The notes beneath the pieces are model-generated. The model was not told where the DNA came from. It did not search any database and saw nothing but the letters and a program-made list of their open reading frames with translations. A program made the position numbers and the translations under genes. DNA of 11,353 bases, taken from the NCBI GenBank assembly GCA_964526565.1, contig CAZGMC010000116.1, forward strand, positions 1 to 11,353, written 5' to 3'. Position 1 is the first letter of the stretch. Each line of letters opens with the position of its first letter. Positions 5,377 to 11,353 of this stretch are shown here, in pieces. The stretch is from CAZGMC01 sp964526565 (GTDB lineage: Bacteria > Pseudomonadota > Alphaproteobacteria > DSM-16000 > Inquilinaceae).

Positions 5377-7809
5377 ATGAAGTGGGTGCGGCGTGCCGCG
5401 CTCGTGCTGCTGGTGCTCGTCGTCCTGGCCGGCATCGGCCTGGGCGCCGGCTATGTCTGGCTGCGCGGCAGCCTGCCCCAGTACGCCGCTGCAGTCCCGG
5501 TCAACGGCGTGGCGGCACCGGTGCGGATCGTGCGCGATGCCCATGCCGTGCCGCACATCTTCGCCGAGAGCGAGGCCGACGCCGCCTTTGCCGTCGGCTT
5601 CGTCCATGCCCAGGACCGCCTGTTCCAGATGGAGATGGCGCGACGCCTGGGCGCCGGCCGGCTGGCCGAGGTGCTTGGCGGATCGGCGGTGCGGGCCGAC
5701 CACTTCATGCGCATCCTCGGCCTGCACCGCCTGGCCGAAGGGTCCGTCGCCGGCCTGGCACCCGAGGTGCAGACCCTGCTCGAGCGCTATGCCGCCGGGG
5801 TCAACGCCTGGCTGGCGGGCCACGACGGCCCGTGGCCGCCGGAGTTCTACGCCCTGGGCATCGAGCCGGAGCCGTGGCGGCCGGCGGACAGCCTCGTGGT
5901 CGGCCGGCTGATGGCCCTGCAGCTGGCCTCGAACTTCCGCAGCGAGCTGCTGCGCGCCCGGCTGGCCGAAACCATCGGCCGCGAGCGCCTGGAGGACCTG
6001 TTTCCCAACGACCGCCTGCCGCCGCTGACGACGCTCGGCACGCTGTCGCAAGAGGCCCTGGCCACGCTGCACGCCGGCCTGCCGGATCCTGGGGCGCGGG
6101 GTGCATCGAACGCCTGGGCCGTCGCCGGGACGGGCACAGAGACCGGCGCCCCGATCCTCGTCAACGACCCCCATCTGGGCCTGGGCGCCCCGATCCTGTG
6201 GTACCTGGTGCGGCTCGAGACGCCAGAGCTGACGCTGGCCGGTGCCACCATCCCCGGCGCGCCTGTCGTCATCCTCGGCCACAACGGCACGATCGCCTGG
6301 GGCCTGACCACCACCGGCGGCGATACCCAGGACCTGTTCATCGAGCGGCTCGACCCCGACGCTCCCGGCCGCTACCTGACGCCGGACGGCAGCGCGCCGT
6401 TCGAGACGCGGCAGGAGACGATCCTGGTCGACGGCGGCGACCCGGTTGTCGTGACCGTCCGCGCCACCCGCCACGGACCGGTCGTCAGCGATGCCGAGCC
6501 CGACGCCGCCCTGGCGCTGCTCGGCGACCAGGCCGTGGTCGCCCTGGCCTTCCCCGGCCTGGCGGAGGAAGGTATCATCGCCGAGGCGGTGTACCGCATC
6601 AATCATGCCCGCGACTGGGACGATTTCCGCGCCGCGATGGCGCACTGGATCGCGCCGCAGCAGAACGTCTTCTACGCCGACACCGGCGGCAACATCGGCA
6701 TGTTCGTGGCCGGCCGCGTGCCGGTGCGCGCCGACGGCAACGGACTGATGCCCGTGCCGGGCTGGACCGGCGCCTACGACTGGACCGGGTTCATCCCGGT
6801 CGACGACCTGCCGCAGGTGCTGAACCCGCCGTCCGGCCGCATCGTCAACGCCAACAATCCGGTGGTCGGCCCCGAATACCCGTACCTGATCGCCGCCTAT
6901 CCCTACGAGCTTCCGTTCCGCGCCCTGCGCATCGAGGAGATGCTGGACGAGAGCGGCGTGCAGAGCCTGGAGAACTCCCTGGCGCACCTGATGGACGCGC
7001 TGTCGCCGGCGGCGCGCGACCTGGCGCCGCTGCTGACCGGCATCGCTGCGCCGGACGAGCGCGCCGCGCAGGCGCTCGCCCTGCTGCGCGACTGGGACTT
7101 CGTCATGGCCGCCGACCGGCCGGAACCCCTGCTGTTCACCGCCTGGCTCAACGAGCTCAACCGGGCGCTGTACACCGACGAGATCAACCGGCCGCTGCCC
7201 GCCGGCGCGATCAACCGGGCGCTGCCCGCCGGCGAACCCGGCCTGCTGGCCGAGGACTTCTGGGATCTGCACCCGGCCACGGTGCGCCACATGCTGACCG
7301 AGGCGCAGGACTGGTGCGACGACGTGACCACCTGGGAGGTCACCGAGACCTGCGACGAGATCCTGCGCCTTTCGCTGCAGCGCAGCCTGGACCTGTTGAG
7401 CGCCGCGCACGGCGGCGACATATCAGCGTGGCGCTGGGGCGATGTGCACACGGCCGCGCTGTCGCACCGCATTTTCGGGCGCGTCCCGGTGCTGCGCGGT
7501 CTCGTCGACCTGTCGGTGCCGACCGACGGCGGCAACTACACGGTCAACCGGGGCGGCATCCGCGCCGGCGCCGCAAGGCAGCCGTTCCTGCACGTGTTCG
7601 GTGCCGGGTTCCGCGGCGTGTACGACCTGGCCGACCTCGACCGGTCCCGCTTCATCATCGCCACGGGCCAGGCGGGCAACCCGCTGTCGCCGCATTTCAG
7701 CGATCTGGTCGAGGCGTGGCGGACCGGCGGCGCCATCACCCTGAGCGGCTCCGCGGACGAGCTCGCCGCCAGCGGCTCCGGCACGCTGATGCTACAGCCG
7801 CAGCACTGA
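5377..7809 (+). CDS. Penicillin acylase family protein (N-terminal nucleophile hydrolase)
   Basis: An 810-residue protein of the penicillin amidase/AHL acylase family, which hydrolyses amide bonds after self-cleavage into alpha and beta chains. It starts with a basic tip and a membrane segment (VLLVLVVLAGIGLGAGYVW), so it is exported or anchored. VRIVRDAHAVPHIFAES and FAVGFVHAQDRLFQMEMARR are classic alpha-chain motifs. The beta chain should begin at Ser244 in GASNAWAV, the predicted nucleophile exposed by autoproteolysis. NDPHLGLGAP, GHNGTIAWGLTTTGGDTQDLF and VNANNPVV follow as in the family. Near the C-terminus are PTDGGNYTVNRGG and ATGQAGNPLSPHFSDL. ATG 5377 is preceded by GGAGGGGG at 5361-5368, a strong ribosome binding site. 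Substrate is unknown: beta-lactams, N-acyl homoserine lactones and other acylated amines are all used by relatives. An in-frame 27-base duplication is noted separately. Confidence 0.93.
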   Translation: MKWVRRAALVLLVLVVLAGIGLGAGYVWLRGSLPQYAAAVPVNGVAAPVRIVRDAHAVPHIFAESEADAAFAVGFVHAQDRLFQMEMARRLGAGRLAEVLGGSAVRADHFMRILGLHRLAEGSVAGLAPEVQTLLERYAAGVNAWLAGHDGPWPPEFYALGIEPEPWRPADSLVVGRLMALQLASNFRSELLRARLAETIGRERLEDLFPNDRLPPLTTLGTLSQEALATLHAGLPDPGARGASNAWAVAGTGTETGAPILVNDPHLGLGAPILWYLVRLETPELTLAGATIPGAPVVILGHNGTIAWGLTTTGGDTQDLFIERLDPDAPGRYLTPDGSAPFETRQETILVDGGDPVVVTVRATRHGPVVSDAEPDAALALLGDQAVVALAFPGLAEEGIIAEAVYRINHARDWDDFRAAMAHWIAPQQNVFYADTGGNIGMFVAGRVPVRADGNGLMPVPGWTGAYDWTGFIPVDDLPQVLNPPSGRIVNANNPVVGPEYPYLIAAYPYELPFRALRIEEMLDESGVQSLENSLAHLMDALSPAARDLAPLLTGIAAPDERAAQALALLRDWDFVMAADRPEPLLFTAWLNELNRALYTDEINRPLPAGAINRALPAGEPGLLAEDFWDLHPATVRHMLTEAQDWCDDVTTWEVTETCDEILRLSLQRSLDLLSAAHGGDISAWRWGDVHTAALSHRIFGRVPVLRGLVDLSVPTDGGNYTVNRGGIRAGAARQPFLHVFGAGFRGVYDLADLDRSRFIIATGQAGNPLSPHFSDLVEAWRTGGAITLSGSADELAASGSGTLMLQPQH
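7183..7236 (+). repeat. 27-bp in-frame tandem duplication inside the acylase gene
   Basis: Two adjacent 27-base units (7183-7209 and 7210-7236) encode INRPLPAGA and INRALPAGE. They differ at only a few bases. The duplication keeps the reading frame and lies in the middle of the beta chain, before EPGLLAEDFWDL. A related ELNRAL sequence occurs just upstream (7152-7169). Confidence 0.85.
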
Positions 7810-7819
7810 CCGCCGGCGC

Positions 7820-7846
7820 GGTGCCGACCGCTACGGCCGCGGCACC
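7820..7846. terminator. Hairpin between convergent acylase and flavin reductase genes
   Basis: GGTGCCG (7820-7826) pairs with CGGCACC (7840-7846), with a small inner CCG/CGG pairing. The two genes end only 21 bases apart, so a shared bidirectional terminator is plausible. The hairpin overlaps the last codons of the flavin reductase gene and has no T-run. Confidence 0.3.
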
Positions 7847-8340
7847 AGCCGGTGGAAGGCGCTGCGATAGTAGACCAGCGGCTCCGCCTCGCGCAGCACG
7901 CCCAGCCGCTGGACCTGCCCGATCAGGATGCGATGGTCGCCGCCCGGCACCGCCGAGGTCAGGGTGCAGTCGACTGCGGCCAGCGCCCTCGCCAGGATCG
8001 GTGCTCCGGTCTCCCAGATCTCGACGTCGACATTCTTCCAGTCGTACGGCGCCTGCGCGAAGCGATCGCACAAGCCTGCCTGGTCGGTCGCCAGGATGTT
8101 CACCGCAAACACGCCCGCATCGACGAACAGCGGCAGCGTCCGCGCGTCGTGGTCCAGGCAGAACAGGACCAGCGGCGGCTCCAGCGACAGCGAGGTGAAC
8201 GAGTTGATGGTGACGCCGACCGGCGTGCCGTCCGCCACCACCGTCGTGACCACCGTGACACCCGTGGCGAAGCGTCCCATCGTGTCACGGAATGCACGGT
8301 CATCGATCTGAGGCGCGGGCTGCAACTTGGCGACGGGCAT
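7831..8340 (-). CDS. Flavin reductase family protein (FMN-binding)
   Basis: A 169-residue protein with one flavin-reductase-like domain (PF01613 type). It shows FRDTMGRFATGVTVVTT near the N-terminus, GVTINSFTSLSLEPPLVLFCLD as the FMN-binding region, FAVNILATDQ, and GGDHRILIGQVQRL near the C-terminus. Small proteins of this kind supply reduced FMN to two-component monooxygenases or bind flavin for other reductions. No monooxygenase gene is adjacent, so the partner is unknown. ATG 8340 fits the family N-terminus and has GGGGA about 6 bases upstream. A longer TTG start at 8388 would add a Ser/Thr/Arg tail with no similarity and was not chosen. Convergent with the acylase gene and divergent from motA. 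Confidence 0.92.
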   Translation of the reverse strand: MPVAKLQPAPQIDDRAFRDTMGRFATGVTVVTTVVADGTPVGVTINSFTSLSLEPPLVLFCLDHDARTLPLFVDAGVFAVNILATDQAGLCDRFAQAPYDWKNVDVEIWETGAPILARALAAVDCTLTSAVPGGDHRILIGQVQRLGVLREAEPLVYYRSAFHRLVPRP

Positions 8341-8442
8341 GCCTGATCCCCGGAGGCTAGGGCGGGCGACGGTGGAGGTGCCCGTCAAAAATGCGTCGGC
8401 CGGCCGCCATCGGCAAGCGGCACTGGTGCCGCACCGACACCC

Positions 8443-8457
8443 TTAAACCGTTCTTAA
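8443..8457 (+). promoter_or_regulatory. CtrA-type binding site upstream of motA
   Basis: TTAA (8443-8446), seven bases ACCGTTC, then TTAA (8454-8457) match the full CtrA consensus half-site arrangement TTAA-N7-TTAA. It is a low-GC island in GC-rich DNA, 64 bases before the motA start. CtrA is the alphaproteobacterial response regulator that controls flagellar and motility genes, so both sequence and target gene agree. The flavin reductase gene is divergent and 102 bases away, so it could also be affected. Confidence 0.6.
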
Positions 8458-8521
8458 GAAAAAAAGGACAGGCTGGCCAATGGATCGTGACCGGCATTCA
8501 GCCGGCACGCGGGTTCGGCCA

Positions 8522-9385
8522 ATGCTGCTCATCGTCGGGGCCATCATCGTCACCATCTGCACCTTGGGCGGCTATGCCGCCCTGGGCGGTCATATCGCCG
8601 TGCTCTGGCAGCCGTTCGAGTTCGTCATCATCGGCGGCGCCGCGGCCGGCGGGTACATCATTGCCAACCCCAAGAACGTCCTGATGCGGACCGCCTCGGC
8701 GGTCAAGCAGGTTCTGGCCGGCCGCCGCCACGACAAGGAGAGCTATCTCGAACTGCTCAGCCTGCTCTACCAGTTGTTCAAGGTGGCCAAGACCAAGGGC
8801 ATGCTGACGCTGGAGCAGCACATCGAGAAGCCTGACGAAAGCGCCATCTTCCAGCAGTTCCCCAGCATCTACAACAACCCGCGCGCGCTGACCTTCATCT
8901 GCGATTATCTGCGCCTGATCTCCCTCGGCTCGGAGGACCCGCACACGCTGGAAGACCTGATGGACGAGGAGATCGAGACGGCGCACCAGGAGAGCTACCA
9001 GATCGCCAACGCCATGCAGACCGTCGCCGACACCCTGCCGGCGCTGGGCATCGTCGCCGCCGTGCTCGGCGTCATCAAGACGATGGGCTCCATCACCGAG
9101 CCGCCCGAGGTGCTGGGCCGGCTGATCGGCGGCGCGCTGGTGGGCACCTTCCTTGGCGTCTGGCTGGCCTACGGCTTCGTCGGCCCGCTGGCCAACGCCA
9201 TGAAGACCATGTACGACTCCGAGATCAAGTATTTCCAGTGCATCAAGGCCGGCCTGCTCGCCCACCTGCACGGCAACGCCCCGGCCGTCTCGGTCGAGTT
9301 CGCGCGCAAGGCGCTGTTTGCCGACGTGCGGCCGGACTTCTACGAGGTCGAAGAGACGACCCAGGCGCTGCCCCCTGTGGTCTAG
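8522..9385 (+). CDS. motA: Flagellar motor stator protein MotA
   Basis: MotA forms the proton-conducting stator with MotB and pushes on the rotor protein FliG. The 287-residue product starts MLLIVGAIIVTICTLGG with four membrane segments. Using ATG 8522, key positions fall exactly on E. coli numbering: Pro173 in LPALGIVAAVLG, Pro222 in GFVGPLANAMK, Glu98 in LTLEQHIEKP, and Lys90 in place of Arg90 (charge kept, for FliG contact). LMDEEIETAHQE and VEFARKALFADVRP are also family hallmarks. This is why 8522 was chosen. An in-frame ATG at 8480 would add 14 polar residues and has AAGGA about 10 bases upstream, so translation from it is possible. MotB follows 21 bases later. Confidence 0.96.
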   Translation: MLLIVGAIIVTICTLGGYAALGGHIAVLWQPFEFVIIGGAAAGGYIIANPKNVLMRTASAVKQVLAGRRHDKESYLELLSLLYQLFKVAKTKGMLTLEQHIEKPDESAIFQQFPSIYNNPRALTFICDYLRLISLGSEDPHTLEDLMDEEIETAHQESYQIANAMQTVADTLPALGIVAAVLGVIKTMGSITEPPEVLGRLIGGALVGTFLGVWLAYGFVGPLANAMKTMYDSEIKYFQCIKAGLLAHLHGNAPAVSVEFARKALFADVRPDFYEVEETTQALPPVV

Positions 9386-9406
9386 CGCGCGCCCGGAGGC
9401 CGAGCC

Positions 9407-10429
9407 ATGGTGACCAGCGGCAACGGCGATGCGATCATCGTCATCAAGAAAAAGAAGAAGGGCGGCCATGCGAGCCATCACGGCGGCGCCTGGAAGGTCG
9501 CCTATGCCGACTTCGTGACGGCGATGATGTCGTTCTTCCTGTTGTTGTGGCTGCTCAACGTGACCACCGACGAGCAGCGCCGTGGCATCGCCGACTATTT
9601 CGATCCCGGCGCGGTGGCGCGCTCGCACAGCGGCGCCGGCGGCGTGCTGGGCGGCCTGACCATCGGCAGCCCCGGCCAGATGTCGTCGCCCAGCGCGCGG
9701 TTCAGCATGGACCGCAGCCTGCCGGGCCGACGCCATGCCGTCGAGGACAGCCACACCCTGGACGAAGGCGCCAGCGACGAGCCGGCCGAGGACGTCCGGG
9801 AGGCGGCGCGGCGGGCCGGAGCCGCGGCGGCGCGCGAGGACGAACCCGACGGCGAGGCGGCGCTGGAACGCCTGCGCACCACGCTCAACGCCGAGGACTT
9901 CGCCGCGGCCGTCGCCGAATACGAGCAGCAGCGCTTCGAGACGGCCGCGGCGGAGCTGCGCCAGGCCATCCGGTCGATCCCCGGCCTGCAGGAACTCTCT
10001 CAGAACCTGATGATCGAACAGGCGCCGGAAGGCCTGCGCATCCAGATCGTCGACCAGGAGCGGCTGTCCATGTTCCCACGCGGCAGCGCCCGCATGCACG
10101 GCCGGACCCGCCAGTTGCTCGCCCTCGTCGCCCAGGCCGTCGGCCAGATGCCCAACGAGATCTCCATCAGCGGCCACACCGACTCGACGCCGTACACCGA
10201 CAGCGACAGCTACGACAACTGGGACCTGTCCACCGATCGGGCCAATGCCAGCCGGCGCGCCCTGGCCGAGGCCGGCGTCGACCCGGCCCGCATCGCCACC
10301 GTCGTCGGCCTGGCCGACACCCAGCCGATGTTCCCGGACGATCCGGCCGACCCGCGCAACCGCCGCATCTCCATCGTGCTGCTGCGCGAGGCCCCGCTCG
10401 GCGCCGCACCCGCCGCCGGCCGGCCATAG
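9407..10429 (+). CDS. motB: Flagellar motor stator protein MotB
   Basis: A 340-residue stator B subunit. A basic N-terminal tail (KKKKKGGHASHHGGAWK) leads into one membrane segment, AYADFVTAMMSFFLLLWLLN. Asp35 there is the proton-carrying residue, equivalent to E. coli Asp32. The C-terminal OmpA-like peptidoglycan-binding domain shows ISISGHTDSTPY, WDLSTDRANASRRAL and DPRNRRISIVLL. Between them, residues about 105-155 are highly acidic and Ala/Glu/Arg-rich, longer than the plug and linker of E. coli MotB (308 residues) and probably flexible. GGAGG (9395-9399) lies 7 bases before the ATG. It is in an operon with motA. The final residues (GAAPAAGRP) are low-complexity. Confidence 0.96.
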   Translation: MVTSGNGDAIIVIKKKKKGGHASHHGGAWKVAYADFVTAMMSFFLLLWLLNVTTDEQRRGIADYFDPGAVARSHSGAGGVLGGLTIGSPGQMSSPSARFSMDRSLPGRRHAVEDSHTLDEGASDEPAEDVREAARRAGAAAAREDEPDGEAALERLRTTLNAEDFAAAVAEYEQQRFETAAAELRQAIRSIPGLQELSQNLMIEQAPEGLRIQIVDQERLSMFPRGSARMHGRTRQLLALVAQAVGQMPNEISISGHTDSTPYTDSDSYDNWDLSTDRANASRRALAEAGVDPARIATVVGLADTQPMFPDDPADPRNRRISIVLLREAPLGAAPAAGRP

Positions 10430-10450
10430 GGGTCGCACCAAACCCGCCTC

Positions 10451-10480
10451 TTGACGTATAATTGCGCAGCCTGGGATACA
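10451..10480 (+). promoter_or_regulatory. Candidate promoter for ate/bpt
   Basis: In the 156-base gap after motB, TTGACG (10451-10456) is followed after 17 bases by GGATAC (10474-10479), a fair -35 with a weak -10. A perfect TATAAT also occurs at 10457-10462, but has no -35 upstream of it. Either way this AT-rich island 106-135 bases before the ate start is the best promoter candidate, which suggests ate is transcribed separately from motAB. The remainder of the gap shows nothing else distinct. Confidence 0.35.
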
Positions 10481-10585
10481 GGATTAAATGCGACCGAAGG
10501 CAGGGCCGGTTTCGCCTTCGGGCAGGTGCGGTGCTCCGCATCGTCCGGCAGGCGCGGCAGCATGGATTTCAGAGGGATAAGGGCG

Positions 10586-11317
10586 ATGTCCGTCATCAAG
10601 CCGGAGGTCACGCGCCTGCACCATTTCTTCCGGTCCGGACCGATGCCGTGCCCGTACCTGCCGGGCCGTATCGAGCGCAAGCTGTTCACGCGCCTGAGCG
10701 GACCGGACGCCGCCGGCCTCAATTCAATCCTGTCGCGGGCCGGGTTCCGGCGCAGCCACGACATCGTCTACCGCCCGGTCTGCCCCGGCTGCCGGGCCTG
10801 CGTGCCGGTCCGCATTCCGGTGGCGCGCTTCAAGCCGAACCGCACCCAGCGCCGCATCACAGCATACAACCGCGACCTCGTCATGGACGAATGCCCGGCA
10901 CTGGAGACCGCCGAGCAGTTCGAAGTGTTCCGCCGCTACCAGCGCTCGCGCCATGCCGACAGCGACATGGCGCGGATGACGCGCGCCGACTATGCCGCCA
11001 TGATCGAGGAGGGCAACGCCGGGGCGCGCATGTTCGAGTTCCGCTATCCCGGTGGCCGGCTGGCCGGCGCCCTGCTCAGCGACCGCCTGTCGGACGGCTT
11101 CTCGGCCGTCTACAGCTTCTATGATCCGGTCGAGCCGCGGCGCAGCCTGGGCACCTACTTGATCCTGGCCCTGGTCGAGCAGGCGCGGCGCGAGGGCCTG
11201 TCCCACGTCTATCTGGGCTACTGGATCGCCGACTGTCGCAAGATGGCCTACAAGGTCTGGTTTCGCCCGATCGAGACACTGAGCGACGACGGCTGGCGGC
11301 CCCTGCCCGCCGCCTGA
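10586..11317 (+). CDS. bpt: Arginyl/leucyl-tRNA--protein transferase (Ate/Bpt family)
   Basis: This enzyme moves an amino acid from aminoacyl-tRNA onto the N-terminus of proteins, marking them for degradation by the N-degron pathway. Bacterial Bpt types usually add Leu to N-terminal Asp/Glu, and some relatives add Arg. The 243-residue product has CPYLPGRIERKLFTRL near residue 22, then YRPVCPGCRACVPVRIPVARF with Cys66, Cys69 and Cys72. The C-terminal acyltransferase-fold region has SAVYSFYDPVEPRRSLGTYLILALVEQAR and YLGYWIADCRKMAYKVWFRPIE, all typical. Length equals the family norm of about 240. ATG 10586 has GAGGG and AAGGG just upstream. An in-frame ATG at 10562 would add eight residues and is less likely. 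The amino acid added cannot be settled from sequence. TGA at 11315-11317 lies in a direct repeat. Confidence 0.93.
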   Translation: MSVIKPEVTRLHHFFRSGPMPCPYLPGRIERKLFTRLSGPDAAGLNSILSRAGFRRSHDIVYRPVCPGCRACVPVRIPVARFKPNRTQRRITAYNRDLVMDECPALETAEQFEVFRRYQRSRHADSDMARMTRADYAAMIEEGNAGARMFEFRYPGGRLAGALLSDRLSDGFSAVYSFYDPVEPRRSLGTYLILALVEQARREGLSHVYLGYWIADCRKMAYKVWFRPIETLSDDGWRPLPAA

Positions 11318-11353
11318 CGCCTGACGCCTGCCCGCCGCCTGACGCCTGCCCCT
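11302..11353. repeat. Direct repeat spanning the ate/bpt stop codon, cut by the window end
   Basis: CCTGCCCGCCGCCTGACG occurs at 11302-11319 and again, perfectly, at 11327-11344, separated by CCTGACG, and a third partial copy begins at 11345. The unit length is 25 bases. The first copy encodes the last residues (LPAA) and the stop of the transferase gene. It looks like replication slippage; its full extent is not visible. Confidence 0.75.

Noticed and set aside
5356..7410. 684-residue minus-strand open frame
   Set aside because: Antisense shadow of the acylase gene with no recognisable domain.
5382..8198. 938-residue plus-strand open frame overlapping the acylase
   Set aside because: It is Arg/Pro/Ala-rich with no motifs, while the other frame has all acylase motifs; chance open frame in GC-rich DNA.
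8498..10441. 647-residue minus-strand open frame
   Set aside because: Antisense shadow across motA and motB, biased to His, Gly, Asp and Arg, and no motif.

Overview
This is a GC-rich (roughly 70%) chromosomal segment, most likely from an alphaproteobacterium of the Rhodospirillales type. Three things support this. The housekeeping genes rsmA, yicC and gmk lie close together. MotA and MotB have the alphaproteobacterial form. A sequence matching the CtrA binding consensus lies upstream of motA. No RNA gene, CRISPR array, intact insertion sequence or phage gene was found.

Layout. (1) 1-818: rsmA (16S rRNA dimethyltransferase), missing only its first few codons at the window edge. (2) 819-2745: an accessory patch. 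It starts with a short 9-bp tandem repeat joined to a GGGGACAGTTTAC-type motif. Next come two head-to-head gene remnants: a satP-type acetate transporter on the minus strand and a branched-chain amino-acid-type ABC substrate-binding protein on the plus strand. Both have lost their 5' ends at the same point, near 1336-1352. A strong hairpin and a 47-residue predicted membrane protein follow. (3) 2746-5214: a short-chain dehydrogenase (minus strand), divergent from a yicC-gmk operon with a 4-bp ATGA overlap. (4) 5377-7809: a membrane-anchored penicillin-acylase-family N-terminal nucleophile hydrolase. (5) 7831-8340: a flavin-reductase-domain protein on the minus strand, convergent with the acylase. 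(6) 8522-10429: motA and motB, the flagellar stator pair, behind the CtrA-type site. (7) 10586-11317: a bacterial arginyl/leucyl-tRNA-protein transferase (ate/bpt), whose stop codon lies in a short direct repeat at the window end.

How the genes relate. RsmA (ribosome maturation), YicC (RNA turnover) and Gmk (GMP to GDP) are core functions. MotA and MotB form one machine, the proton channel that drives the flagellum. Ate/Bpt belongs to N-degron protein turnover. The acylase, flavin reductase and SDR are enzymes of unknown substrate. There is no sign that they form one pathway.

Most of the window is ordinary. The part most worth a second look is the double truncation near 1340, which is either a real deletion through a divergent gene pair or an assembly misjoin. 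I did not find a convincing previously undescribed multi-gene system.
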